Notes: generated from the sequence alone by a model not told the origin. 64,000 nt of DNA from Pelagibius sp028280305 (GCF_965233615.1 NZ_OZ247495.1), one strand, 5' to 3'; positions 52,359-61,065 are shown, counted from the stretch's first letter. Translations and numbers: made by a program.

Positions 52359-53216
52359 TTATCTTCGTTGGATAGGAACCCGTCGCTGCCTATTAGGTTT
52401 CAGGGCAGACTGATCTGGAGAATTTGAGAGCTGTTCCTTTTCCTTGGTTGCTTCGCCAAGCCTATCGCGGAGTTGCAATGGACCATGTGCGTCGATCCAT
52501 TCCTGATCGACAACAGTTTTTGGGTATTTAGGCCGTCCCTCGCCCTTGCCACCAAAACGCCGTGCCTCATTGTGTTGGCCCGCAGCAACCAATTCGAAGA
52601 TCGTTTTTCCTTCGGGAGTTGAGGAGAAAAGCATATCGCGATTGGAGTGAACCATTCCACGATCTAGAAATCGAAAAGTGGCTAGAACCTCTGCGACGTT
52701 CCTTTCGTTCTTTTTACTTATTACTTTGCCAGATGCCCAATTGTGAAGAGATCTCCTCCTGACGTTTAGGAGTAGAGAGAGTTCGTCCCACGTCAGGCCA
52801 GCTATGCGGCGTAGTTCAGTAAGCTTAAGATGTACCTTTGAACAGGTTTCGGTACCTGAATACAGGCGTTCATCTGGCTCATCTTTACTAGCAAGCTCGG
52901 TGTGAATTAAGGACTGGAACGCCGCAACAAGTTCCGTTGGCAACTCCTCAACCATCTTCTCGAGGAACTCACGCGTGATGATTTCAGAGTCTGATGACGT
53001 TTGAGTAGCTGTGTTGACCAAGAAGTACACATTCTGCCAATTGTCGCTAATGACGGCGTCAGACCGGTCAGTCACAAACCCTCTCACGCTCCGGGGGCTG
53101 ATATGAATTGGTAAAAGATAGGACTCGGCCGCATTTGCGTTTGAAGTCCCTTTGTCATGCCATGTAAGTGATTGACTGGTTGGTGTGGCTGGACTTAGGA
53201 GCGCGGCGCTAGTCAT
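52359..53216 (-). CDS. Helix-turn-helix protein of the AT-rich cassette
   Basis: This 285-residue protein has an unrecognised N-terminal half and a central HTH near residues 130-185: L-T-E-L-R-R-I-A-G-L-T-W-D-E-L followed by a recognition helix R-R-R-S-L-H-N-W-A-S-G-K, as in XRE-like regulators. The C-terminal half includes F-E-L-V-A-A-G-Q-H-N-E-A and an Arg-rich end. It overlaps the TIGR04255-like gene by 4 bases (ATGA) and precedes the SQTCD gene by 12. It could be the cassette's regulator or a DNA-binding effector. No relation to the denitrification genes is seen. Confidence 0.6.
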   Translation of the reverse strand: MTSAALLSPATPTSQSLTWHDKGTSNANAAESYLLPIHISPRSVRGFVTDRSDAVISDNWQNVYFLVNTATQTSSDSEIITREFLEKMVEELPTELVAAFQSLIHTELASKDEPDERLYSGTETCSKVHLKLTELRRIAGLTWDELSLLLNVRRRSLHNWASGKVISKKNERNVAEVLATFRFLDRGMVHSNRDMLFSSTPEGKTIFELVAAGQHNEARRFGGKGEGRPKYPKTVVDQEWIDAHGPLQLRDRLGEATKEKEQLSNSPDQSALKPNRQRRVPIQRR

Positions 53217-54016
53217 ACCTTTCCTCCGTAAGTCCGAATAAACTCATCGCGGACAGCCCAACGAAAAAATGCGTAGGCTCTCCCTGCAAGGGCAAAGGCG
53301 ATTTCTTTAACATTTTCCCCATCGAAAGGAGTTTGTTGATCGGGGAACTCTCGATATGCATCAAGGTCCAACATCCATGATTTATCTGGTACCGCAGGCA
53401 TCATGATTGCGTCGTGTGTCGTATTCTCTTGCATCAATCCCCAACGTACCAAGAGCCGACCTTCTTCGACTTCGCAAAGAGTTTCATTCAAGCTACGGAC
53501 TAAGTGGGGCTTTAGTTCTGAAGTAGAGAACCCAACAAGCTCCCGTCGAACTAAGTCATGCAATCTGCTAAGTGGCTCTTCCTTAATGTGATCAACATAA
53601 CGAACACCGATCCGGGTAACTCTGCTAGGTTGGAAAACATCAGATACTACCTTAAGAAGTTTACCAAGGCGATTATTAAAATCCTGGCGAGATTCATATG
53701 CTTTAGTCTCCAAGCTCATGAAGTCAGTCGCGATCGATACGCGCCAGTTCATTTCATCATTCTCAAAGCGCCAAATGGGTACGATTTTAGGCTGCGGCAT
53801 AGGTCCGCTTACTTGCAATGATACGTTGTGCTCTTCCTTCGCTATTGGGAACTCATCGCTAATTTCATTGTGAAAATCTGCGATAAAGCTTTGATCTGCA
53901 GCCGCGAATACATGGGTAAAGCGAATTTGTGCGAGCACTGTCGTAAGTGGCGCGTCCGGTAAGGGAATCTGACTGGGTACAGGACCGAATAAGGGATTAA
54001 CTTGATTCCCATCCAT
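53213..54016 (-). CDS. TIGR04255-like protein of the AT-rich cassette
   Basis: The 267-residue protein starts with P-L-P-D-A-P-L-T-T-V-L-A-Q-I-R-F soon after its Met, then has W-R-V-S-I-A-T-D-F-M-S-L-E-T-K-A-Y, and R-I-G-V-R-Y-V-D-H-I, the sequence landmarks of the TIGR04255 family. The family's function is unknown and its members are scattered among genomic islands. GAGGAG nine bases before the ATG at 54016 supports this start; a GTG at 54112 would add 32 residues with no family similarity. First gene of the cassette, with an AT-rich leader containing short repeats. Confidence 0.7.
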   Translation of the reverse strand: MDGNQVNPLFGPVPSQIPLPDAPLTTVLAQIRFTHVFAAADQSFIADFHNEISDEFPIAKEEHNVSLQVSGPMPQPKIVPIWRFENDEMNWRVSIATDFMSLETKAYESRQDFNNRLGKLLKVVSDVFQPSRVTRIGVRYVDHIKEEPLSRLHDLVRRELVGFSTSELKPHLVRSLNETLCEVEEGRLLVRWGLMQENTTHDAIMMPAVPDKSWMLDLDAYREFPDQQTPFDGENVKEIAFALAGRAYAFFRWAVRDEFIRTYGGKV

Positions 54017-54040
54017 ACCATTTAGCTCCTCATTCGAATC

Positions 54041-54074
54041 ACAAGTTGTAACAGTATGTGAAGTAGAATGTGAA
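54041..54074 (-). promoter_or_regulatory. Candidate operator/promoter of the AT-rich cassette
   Basis: Upstream of the 54016 start are two direct ATGTGAA copies (plus strand, 54056-54062 and 54068-54074, period 12) and the small palindrome ACAAGTTGT (54041-54049). On the coding strand a TTGTCA lies about 17 bases before TACTTC, a weak promoter match. The HTH protein of the cassette is a natural candidate to bind here, but this is inference only. Confidence 0.3.
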
Positions 54075-54198
54075 ATAAACCTTGACAAGATGGAAAGCCA
54101 TTGGTTTTCCACACATTAACCAATTACAATCTTTGGAACATCAAAACTCACAATATAGTATGAGTAATTTTGGGGCGTCAGATGTTTGTTTTCGAGGG

Positions 54199-55125
54199 CT
54201 AGCAATCCTCATTAGACAGATCGTCTCGACACGGCTTCAGGTCCCCAGTCTCTCGCGTCCAGGCCACGATCTCGGCGACCAGCCGGCGCAAGTCGGCACG
54301 CAGAGGCTCGAAGCCCTCGGTGGCGGTGACCGTCGCCTCATCCATGTAGAGGGCGCGCTTCATTTCGATCTGAAGGGAGCGGCGGTTTTCCGCCGGCCGG
54401 CCGTGCAGCCGGATCAGCTCGGCACCCTTGTAGGGGTCGTTGATCGCCACGCTGTATCCGAAGCTGCGTAGACGCTCTGCCACAAAGGCAGTGAAGGCCG
54501 GCTCGCAACTCTTGCCCTCCAGGTCGCCCAGCACCATGTCGGCCCGCTCGGCGCCGGGGCCGTCCGGTGTGATGGCGGTGCCAGTCGACTTCATAGAGTG
54601 AACGTTCAGATGCCAAACGGCGCCGTGGCGTCGATGAACCTGATCCAGCTCTTCCTGCAAGGCACGACGATAGGGTTTCCAACACCGTTCGATGCGGGCC
54701 TGCAGGGCGGCGACGGAGAGGGGCGCATCGAGCAGCGGTTTGCCGTCGCCGGTCTTGGCGCGGAAGAGGCCGATGCCGAGCGCCGTCTTGGGGCCGGGGT
54801 TGAGGGCCTCCGGCCAGGGGCCGTCCAGCAGTGCCGGATCGATATCGTCGAGGCGGCGGTTCGGGTCGATGTAGGCGCGGGGAAAACGGGCGGCCAGCAG
54901 GCTGGCTCCTTCCGCCGGGGCATCGCCGAACAGGCTGTCGACCTGCCAGTCCTCGGCGCCGCGCAGCACCGTCTCGGGAACGGCGGTGCGAAAGTCCTCG
55001 GGATAGATGCGGCCGGAATGAGGGGAGTCGATGAGCAGCGGTGTCGGCTTGGCCGCTTCGAAGAAATCGAAAGCGTTCTCGTCGAAAGGCGGCAGGAGGT
55101 CCGGTTTTGCCGTCTCAGCCGTCAT
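54199..55125 (-). CDS. N-formylglutamate amidohydrolase-family protein
   Basis: The 308-residue cytoplasmic enzyme has D-S-P-H-S-G-R near residue 34, the zinc motif-like W-H-L-N-V-H-S-M near residue 168 and N-D-P-Y-K-G-A-E with R-L-H-G later; R-S-L-Q-I-E-M-K follows. These are the landmarks of the N-formylglutamate deformylase (HutG-like) family, which hydrolyses N-formyl-Glu and some related N-acyl acids. It overlaps the second ATPase gene by 11 bases, so it belongs to the ABC importer operon. No other histidine-degradation genes are nearby, so a role outside the Hut pathway is likely. Confidence 0.85.
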   Translation of the reverse strand: MTAETAKPDLLPPFDENAFDFFEAAKPTPLLIDSPHSGRIYPEDFRTAVPETVLRGAEDWQVDSLFGDAPAEGASLLAARFPRAYIDPNRRLDDIDPALLDGPWPEALNPGPKTALGIGLFRAKTGDGKPLLDAPLSVAALQARIERCWKPYRRALQEELDQVHRRHGAVWHLNVHSMKSTGTAITPDGPGAERADMVLGDLEGKSCEPAFTAFVAERLRSFGYSVAINDPYKGAELIRLHGRPAENRRSLQIEMKRALYMDEATVTATEGFEPLRADLRRLVAEIVAWTRETGDLKPCRDDLSNEDC

Positions 55126-56134
55126 TGAGGTGACAGGCCGACCAGCGGCCAGGTGCGATCTCCTTCAGGGCGGGGCGTTCGGCGGCGCAGCGTTTGGTCG
55201 CAAAGGGACAGCGCGGATGGAAGTGGCAGCCCGTCGGGGGTTCGAGCGGTGAGGGGATTTCGCCCTTCACCGGCTGATAGGCTCGCTTGCGCAGATCGAT
55301 GCGCGGCACCTCGGAGAGCAGGGCCTGGGTATAGGGGTGGTTGGGCTGGTCGAAGAGTTCGTCGGTGGGCGAGACCTCGACCACACGCCCGAGATACATG
55401 ATGACGATGCGGTCGGAGATATGCTCGACCACAGAGAGGTCGTGGCTGATGAAGAGATAGGTGAGGTCGAGGTCTTCGCGCAGGTCCATGAACAGATTGA
55501 TCACCTGGGCCTGGATCGAGACGTCGAGCGCCGCAATCGCTTCGTCACAGACCAGGAAGCGCGGCTTCACCGCCAGGGCGCGGGCGATGCCGATGCGTTG
55601 GCGCTGGCCGCCGGAAAACTGATGCGGATAGCGGCGCCGGAAGTCCGCGTCCAGGCCGACCCGCTGCATCACCTCGGCGACGTAGTCGTCCATGTCCTTG
55701 GCGCTGACCATGCCATGCACCTTCGGCGCCTCGCCGATGATGTCCAGAACCCGCATGCGCGGATCAAGCGAGGCGAAGGGGTCTTGGAAGATCATCTGCA
55801 CCGCCAGGGCGGTCTCCTTGGAAACCGGCTTGCCGTCGCGCCAGATCGGCCGGCCGTCGAAGGTAAGGTTGCCGTCGCTCGGCGGCAGGATGCCGGCGAC
55901 CATGCGCCCGAAGGTCGACTTGCCGCAGCCGGACTCGCCGACCAGGCCCAGCACTTCGCCTTCGTCGATGGTCAGACTGACGCCGTCCACCGCATGAACG
56001 GTTTCCTCACGGATCGAGGAGCCGAGACGCTGAGCGATCTTGCCCGCAAGGTCGAGGCGTTTGACGAAGCGCTTGCTCACCCCTTCAGCGGAAAGGATGG
56101 GCGCTTTCTCGGTCTTCAGGGCCGCCTCGCTCAT
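55115..56134 (-). CDS. Peptide-type ABC importer ATPase (DppF-like)
   Basis: This 339-residue ATPase has Walker A G-E-S-G-C-G-K-S, signature F-S-G-G-Q-R-Q-R, Walker B F-L-V-C-D-E-A and the H-loop F-I-S-H-D-L. A C-terminal OppF/DppF extension includes G-C-H-F-H-P-R-C-P and a following C, the pattern of a 4Fe-4S-type cluster known in this subfamily. With the neighbouring ATPase it drives uptake of a peptide-like substrate. It overlaps both neighbours. Confidence 0.9.
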   Translation of the reverse strand: MSEAALKTEKAPILSAEGVSKRFVKRLDLAGKIAQRLGSSIREETVHAVDGVSLTIDEGEVLGLVGESGCGKSTFGRMVAGILPPSDGNLTFDGRPIWRDGKPVSKETALAVQMIFQDPFASLDPRMRVLDIIGEAPKVHGMVSAKDMDDYVAEVMQRVGLDADFRRRYPHQFSGGQRQRIGIARALAVKPRFLVCDEAIAALDVSIQAQVINLFMDLREDLDLTYLFISHDLSVVEHISDRIVIMYLGRVVEVSPTDELFDQPNHPYTQALLSEVPRIDLRKRAYQPVKGEIPSPLEPPTGCHFHPRCPFATKRCAAERPALKEIAPGRWSACHLNDG

Positions 56135-57135
56135 GCCGCCGTCCCATCGGTTGCCTGTGCGATCATTGGTCTGACGCAGCGCACCAGGCGCCCGTCGTCG
56201 ATGCGGCTCTGGGGCGGTTCGACGTCGCAGGCGCTGTCGGCGTGCGGGCAGCGGCTGCGGAAGGCGCAGCCGTCCGGCAGGTTCAGCATCGACGGCGTCA
56301 TCCCGGGAATCTGGAACAGCCGCCGGCCGCGCTGGTTACGCCCGGGGACCGAACCGATTAGCCCGGCGGTATAGGGATGGGCCGGTGCATCGAGCACCCG
56401 CTCGACCGGCCCTTGCTCGACGATGCGCCCGGCATACATGACCGAGATCTGGTCGGCCAGGCCGGCGACGACGGCCAGATCGTGGGTGATCCAGATCATC
56501 GCCGTCCCGGTGTCGCGGCAGAGGTTCTGCGCCTCGTAAAGGATCTGCCCCTGGATGGTGACGTCCAGCGCCGTGGTCGGTTCGTCGGCGATGATCAGTT
56601 CCGGCTCGTTCAAGAAGGCGATGGCGATGGCCACGCGCTGACGCATGCCGCCGGAGAATTGGTGCGGATAGGAAACCAGGCGTTCGTCCGGCGCGGCGAT
56701 GCCGACCTTCACCAGGGCTTCCCGGGAAATCTCCAGCGCCCGCTCGCGCGAGACATCGCGGTGGGCGACGACCGCCTCGACCATCTGCGTGTCGATGCGC
56801 AGCACCGGGTTCAGGGTCATCATCGGGTCCTGGAAGATCATGGCGATCTTGGAGCCGCGCAGCTTGCGCAGTTCCTCTTCGCGCAGCTTCGCCAGGTCTT
56901 GGCCCTGAAAGAGGATTTCACCCTCGACGATGCGGCCGGGCGCGTCGACCAGCCCGAGAACGGAAAAGCCGGTGATCGACTTGCCGCTGCCGGATTCCCC
57001 GACCAGTCCCATGACTTCCCCCGGCGCGACGTCGAAGGAGATTCCATTGACCGCCTTCACCACGCCCTCGCGGGTGAAAAAGTGAGTCTTCAGGCCGCGC
57101 ACCGAAAGCGTCGGCTCGGCACCGCCGCCTGTCAT
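56131..57135 (-). CDS. Peptide-type ABC importer ATPase (DppD-like)
   Basis: The 334-residue protein starts at ATG 57135 in an ATGA overlap with the permease gene; the upstream extension of this frame lies in that permease and is discarded. It shows Walker A G-E-S-G-S-G-K-S, signature F-S-G-G-M-R-Q-R, Walker B L-I-I-A-D-E-P and W-I-T-H-D-L. The C-terminal C-A-F-R-S-R-C-P-H-A-D-x-x-C matches the OppD/DppD cysteine motif. It pairs with the second ATPase. Confidence 0.9.
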   Translation of the reverse strand: MTGGGAEPTLSVRGLKTHFFTREGVVKAVNGISFDVAPGEVMGLVGESGSGKSITGFSVLGLVDAPGRIVEGEILFQGQDLAKLREEELRKLRGSKIAMIFQDPMMTLNPVLRIDTQMVEAVVAHRDVSRERALEISREALVKVGIAAPDERLVSYPHQFSGGMRQRVAIAIAFLNEPELIIADEPTTALDVTIQGQILYEAQNLCRDTGTAMIWITHDLAVVAGLADQISVMYAGRIVEQGPVERVLDAPAHPYTAGLIGSVPGRNQRGRRLFQIPGMTPSMLNLPDGCAFRSRCPHADSACDVEPPQSRIDDGRLVRCVRPMIAQATDGTAA

Positions 57136-58073
57136 CGCTTCAGCCTCGGGTTCAGGACGTCGCGCAACTGGTCGCCAACCAGGTTGATGGCGATGATGGT
57201 GACCAGCAGGGCGATACCGGGAAAGAAGGAAACCCAGTACTTGCCGGAGAGCATGTAGCCGTAACCGTTGGCGATCAGCAGGCCGAGGGAGGGCTCGGTG
57301 ATCGGCACGCCGACCCCCAGGAAACTCAGCGTTGCCTCCAGGGCGATGGCGTTGGCCACCTGCACCGTGGCCACCACGATCAACGGCGGCAGGCAGTTGG
57401 GCAGCAGGTGGTTGAAGACGATGCGCCGGTGAGACAGCGCCAGACAGGTGGCGGCTTCGATGTATTCCTTGCGGCGTTCCACCAGAGCGGTGCCGCGGAC
57501 GGTGCGCGCGTAGTAGGCCCACTGGATCGCAACAAGGGCGATGATCACCTTGTCGACGCCCTTGCCGAGAGCAGCCAGCAGGATCAGTGCGATCAGAATG
57601 GTCGGGAAAGAGAGCTGCAGGTCGACGATGCGCATGATGATGGTGTCGACCTTGCCGCCGAAGTAGGCGGCCAGCACGCCCAGCGACATGCCGATGCCAA
57701 GGGCGATGGCCACGCTGATGGCGCCGACCCCCAGGCTCATGCGCAGGCCGAAGATGATGGCGGAGAGCATGTCGCGGCCCTGCTCGTCGGTGCCGAGCCA
57801 GAAGGTCCGGGCGCCGTCGAAGGTGGTGCCGCCGGGCGGCAGCATGCCGTCCATGATGTCGAGCTGCGCCAGATCGTAAGGGTTTTGCGGCGTGATGAAG
57901 TTGGCGAAGATCGCCAGCAAGGCCAAGATCACGACCAGCAGCAGAGAAGCCACGGCAATCCAGCTGTCGGCGAATTCGGCGGCGAAGCGGGCAGCGGGTG
58001 TGCCGCGCCAGCGGCCGGGGCGCAGAACCTCGGCCTCGGCAAGGACGCCGGTGGGTTTGGCGGCTTCGCTCAT
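57132..58073 (-). CDS. Peptide-type ABC importer permease (DppC-like)
   Basis: This 313-residue inner-membrane protein has about six helices with the DppC/OppC opening (a helix near residue 35, then an N-P-Y-D-L-A periplasmic stretch and W-L-G-T-D-E-Q-G-R-D-M). The cytoplasmic EAA-like loop reads Y-I-E-A-A-x-x-L-x-x-S and is followed by H-L-L-P-N. It forms a heterodimer with the DppB-like gene. Overlaps by 4 bases on each side show coupled expression. Confidence 0.92.
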   Translation of the reverse strand: MSEAAKPTGVLAEAEVLRPGRWRGTPAARFAAEFADSWIAVASLLLVVILALLAIFANFITPQNPYDLAQLDIMDGMLPPGGTTFDGARTFWLGTDEQGRDMLSAIIFGLRMSLGVGAISVAIALGIGMSLGVLAAYFGGKVDTIIMRIVDLQLSFPTILIALILLAALGKGVDKVIIALVAIQWAYYARTVRGTALVERRKEYIEAATCLALSHRRIVFNHLLPNCLPPLIVVATVQVANAIALEATLSFLGVGVPITEPSLGLLIANGYGYMLSGKYWVSFFPGIALLVTIIAINLVGDQLRDVLNPRLKR

Positions 58074-59050
58074 GCCTTTGCCTCCGAAAGACGCACCCGC
58101 GGATCGAGCAGGCAGTAAAGCATGTCGACCACCAGGTTGATGACGATGAACATGAAGACCGTCAGCATCAGGTAGGCGACGACGACGGGGCGGTCGAGGG
58201 CCTGGATCGAATCGATCAGCAGTTTGCCCATGCCGGGCCAGGCGAAGACCGTCTCGGTCACCACGGCAAAGGCGATCATGCTGCCGAGTTCGAGGCCCAG
58301 GATGGTGACCACGGGGATCATGATGTTCTTGGCGATGTGCACCAGCACGATGCGGCGCTCCGAGAGCCCTTTGGCGCGTGCAAACTTCACATAGTCCTGC
58401 AGCGCTGCTTCGCGGGTTCCCGCGCGCGCCAGGCGAATTACGAGAGAGGTCTTGAAGAGCGCCAGGTTGATCGCCGGCAGCAGCATGTGCGAGAGGCCGT
58501 CGGCGGTCAGGAAGGAAACCGGGACGCCCAGCAGGTCGACGGTCTCCCCGCGGCCGCCGGAGGGCAGAAAGCCGCGCAGAATGACCGAGAACACGAAGAT
58601 CAGCATCATTCCCTGCCAGAAGTTCGGCAGGCTGAAGCCCATGATCGAGCCGGTCATGATGGCCTTGCCGGCAACCGAGTTCGGCCTGAGCCCGGCGATC
58701 ATGCCCAGCGGTACGCCCAGGAACACGGCGAAGACAAGCGCGAGGAAGGCCAGTTCCAGGGTTGCCGGCAACTTGGAAAGGATCAGTTCGGCCGCCGGCG
58801 TGGCATAGACGAAGCTGTTGCCGAGATCGCCCTGCAAGGCATTGGAGACGAAGATGAAGAACTGTTCCCAGAGCGGCTTGTCGAGGCCGAGGCGCGCAAT
58901 GGCAGCCTCCATTTCGGCCTGATCCGCGTCGGGCGAGATCATCATGTCGATCGGGCTGCCGATCGCATAGACGCCGATGAAGACCAGTACCGCCATGGCG
59001 GCGATGACGAGACAGCTCTGACCCAGACGGCGGAGGAAATAGACCAGCAT
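58070..59050 (-). CDS. Peptide-type ABC importer permease (DppB-like)
   Basis: The 326-residue permease begins with the DppB-like F-L-R-R-L-G-Q-S and has about six helices. Its cytoplasmic loop reads L-Q-D-Y-V-K-F-A-R-A-K-G-L-S, the EAA-type element that contacts the ATPase, followed by F/W-P-G-M-G-K-L near the C-terminus. It forms the channel with the DppC-like protein. It lies 125 bases downstream of the binding-protein gene, with a hairpin between. Confidence 0.92.
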   Translation of the reverse strand: MLVYFLRRLGQSCLVIAAMAVLVFIGVYAIGSPIDMMISPDADQAEMEAAIARLGLDKPLWEQFFIFVSNALQGDLGNSFVYATPAAELILSKLPATLELAFLALVFAVFLGVPLGMIAGLRPNSVAGKAIMTGSIMGFSLPNFWQGMMLIFVFSVILRGFLPSGGRGETVDLLGVPVSFLTADGLSHMLLPAINLALFKTSLVIRLARAGTREAALQDYVKFARAKGLSERRIVLVHIAKNIMIPVVTILGLELGSMIAFAVVTETVFAWPGMGKLLIDSIQALDRPVVVAYLMLTVFMFIVINLVVDMLYCLLDPRVRLSEAKA

Positions 59051-59131
59051 CGGCGAAGCCTTGTGCTGACGTTGCCGGATGGTTTGTTCAGGCGCCGGCC
59101 CGGGTCAGCTCTCGTGAGTACGATCCGCAAA

Positions 59132-59160
59132 GGGCGGGATCACGAGATCCCGCCCCTTTT
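59132..59160 (-). terminator. Hairpin between binding-protein and permease genes
   Basis: GGGCGGGATC and GATCCCGCCC form a perfect 10-bp stem with a 4-base loop; on the minus strand the stem is followed by TTTGC, while on the plus strand CTTTT follows. It probably lowers transcription of the permease/ATPase genes relative to the binding protein. It could also stop plus-strand transcription. Confidence 0.7.
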
Positions 59161-59175
59161 GGATTTCAGTTACCG

Positions 59176-60780
59176 TCAGCTCGCCGGCTTAACGCCCGTC
59201 GCGATGGTGTACTGATCGGTCCGCGGGGTGTAGCTGAGCCCCTTGCGATAGGCCCAGGGAGTCACCTCATAGTGCAGCGGCAGGATGGCGTAGTTCTTCA
59301 TTGCCTCCTGGCTCGCTTCCCGCAGGATCGCCTCGCGCTTGTCGTCGTCGACCGTGGCCAGGGCCTTTTCGATCATCGCGTCAAGCTCGGCATTGGAGTA
59401 ACGGCCCCGGTTGGTGCCGCCCATGCCCTTGTCCTTATCGCGGGTCGCGACCAGCGCCCGCAGGGGTGAGGACATCTCGCCGGTGCCCGAGCCCCAGCCC
59501 GCCATATAGAGACTGAACTCGTACTTGTTGCGGCGGGCGAAGAAGGTGCTCTTGGTCATGGCATCGACTTCTGTGGTGATGCCGACACGGGTCAGCATCT
59601 GGGCCACCGCCTGAGCGATCTGGGCATCGTTGATGTAGCGGTCGTTGGGTGAACCCAGGACCAGCTTGAAGCCGTCGCCATAACCCGCTTCCGCCAGCAG
59701 TTTCTTGGCGGCTTCCGGATCATAGGCGTCATGCTCTGCGCCCGGTGTGGAGCCGAACATGCCCTGCGGCAGCAGTTCACCGGCGGGCACCGCAACACCG
59801 CCCATGATGCGGGCAACGATGGCTTCCCGGTTGATGGCCTTGGAAACGGCTTCGCGTACCCGGGCGTCCTTGAAGGGATTCTTGCCGCCGGTGCCGTCGA
59901 TACCAGGCGTCGGCTCCTGCTCATGGTCGAAGTGCAGATAGATCACCCGGTTTGACAGACCCTGGGTGACTTCAAAGCCTTCGGTCCTGATGCGCTCCAG
60001 ATCCTGAAGCGGCGGCCTGTCGATCATGTCGACATCGCCGGCCAGCAGGGCGGCCACACGTGGACCGTTGCTGGTGATGGGGCGGAAGGTGACGGTCTGC
60101 CAGGCAGGCTTGTCGCCCCAATAACTCTCGTTGCGCTCCAGCACGATCTTCTCGCCGCGGGTGAACTCCTTGAACTTGAAGGGGCCCGTGCCGTTTGCCT
60201 TGGAACCGTCGTTGAAGGCCTGGGTCTTGGGGAAATCACCGGTGCCGCTGCAGCCGTCACGGCCAAAGGTGATGTCGCCGTCGACCCCGTTGGCCGTCGC
60301 TGAGAGTACGCCCCAGGTCGAAACCTCGACCGGCAGCAGGGGGTACGGCTTGTCGGTCTTCACGATCAGGGTGTGATCGTCCTTGATCTGAAGGTCGGCG
60401 ATCGCCTTGGTGTAGACCGTGAAAGAGGAGGGGCTGTCTTCCACCGCCGGGATGCGGCAGACGGTATAGACGATGTCCCTGGCGGTGAAGGGCGAGCCGT
60501 CGTGGAAGGTGACGCCCTGGCGCAGCGTGAACTCCCAGGTGGTGTCGTCGGTCGGCTTCCAAGCGGTTGCCAGGCCCGGCTTCAGTTGCTGCGACTCGTC
60601 CTGCAGGACCAGCGAGTCATACATGTGCCGCCGCATGGCATTGTTGGGCCCGAGATTGTGGAAATGCGGGTCCAGTGCCGAAGGTTCCGACGACAGACCG
60701 ATTTTCAGTTCCTGTGCGGCGGCTGGCGCTGCCATGACGGCCGCCAGCGAAACCGCGCACATGAAAGTGCTCTTGCGCAT
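59176..60780 (-). CDS. Periplasmic solute-binding protein, family 5 (peptide/nickel-type)
   Basis: The 534-residue protein has a signal peptide ending near A-A-P-A-A-A-Q, followed by the family-5 features: L-S-S-E-P-S-A-L-D-P-H, W-E-F-T-L-R-Q-G-V-T-F-H-D-G and P-x-x-G-P-F-K. A start at ATG 60780 is favoured because GGGGA lies ahead of it and the signal peptide begins there; the TTG 15 bases upstream adds nothing. It delivers a peptide-like or acylated amino acid to the DppBCDF-like importer. The divergent LysR gene lies 300 bases away. Confidence 0.9.
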   Translation of the reverse strand: MRKSTFMCAVSLAAVMAAPAAAQELKIGLSSEPSALDPHFHNLGPNNAMRRHMYDSLVLQDESQQLKPGLATAWKPTDDTTWEFTLRQGVTFHDGSPFTARDIVYTVCRIPAVEDSPSSFTVYTKAIADLQIKDDHTLIVKTDKPYPLLPVEVSTWGVLSATANGVDGDITFGRDGCSGTGDFPKTQAFNDGSKANGTGPFKFKEFTRGEKIVLERNESYWGDKPAWQTVTFRPITSNGPRVAALLAGDVDMIDRPPLQDLERIRTEGFEVTQGLSNRVIYLHFDHEQEPTPGIDGTGGKNPFKDARVREAVSKAINREAIVARIMGGVAVPAGELLPQGMFGSTPGAEHDAYDPEAAKKLLAEAGYGDGFKLVLGSPNDRYINDAQIAQAVAQMLTRVGITTEVDAMTKSTFFARRNKYEFSLYMAGWGSGTGEMSSPLRALVATRDKDKGMGGTNRGRYSNAELDAMIEKALATVDDDKREAILREASQEAMKNYAILPLHYEVTPWAYRKGLSYTPRTDQYTIATGVKPAS

Positions 60781-60946
60781 GAGTTCGTTCCCCAAAAGAC
60801 GTAGCCGCAGATGCTGTCACTTCATTGGATGCATCTGACGGCGGCGTTTTGCCTGTTCCTGTTATCCGCGCGACCTGAGGGCGCGCGGCGCTTCCTTTTT
60901 GGCCCCGTCCTTCCCTGCAGGGGCGCATATCCCAATGCCTCCCCGC

Positions 60947-60974
60947 TCGACGGCGGTACCTTGTCAGGTATAAT
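60947..60974 (+). promoter_or_regulatory. Sigma-70-like promoter upstream of the LysR gene
   Basis: TCGACG (four of six to TTGACA) and a perfect TATAAT are separated by 16 bases on the plus strand. Transcription starting near 60981 would give a leader of about 100 bases before the LysR start. Only the -10 element is strong. Confidence 0.4.
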
Positions 60975-61065
60975 GGGAGCGCCTATCGTTGCTGTCAAAG
61001 CGAAATCGAATGCATGGACCGCAGGATGATCTGCGAGAGAAAACCTGTCTATTTGGTCAGATCAG

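Noticed and set aside
54017..54112. GTG start for a longer TIGR04255-like protein
   Set aside because: The 32 extra residues have no family similarity, and a strong GAGGAG element lies before the ATG at 54016.
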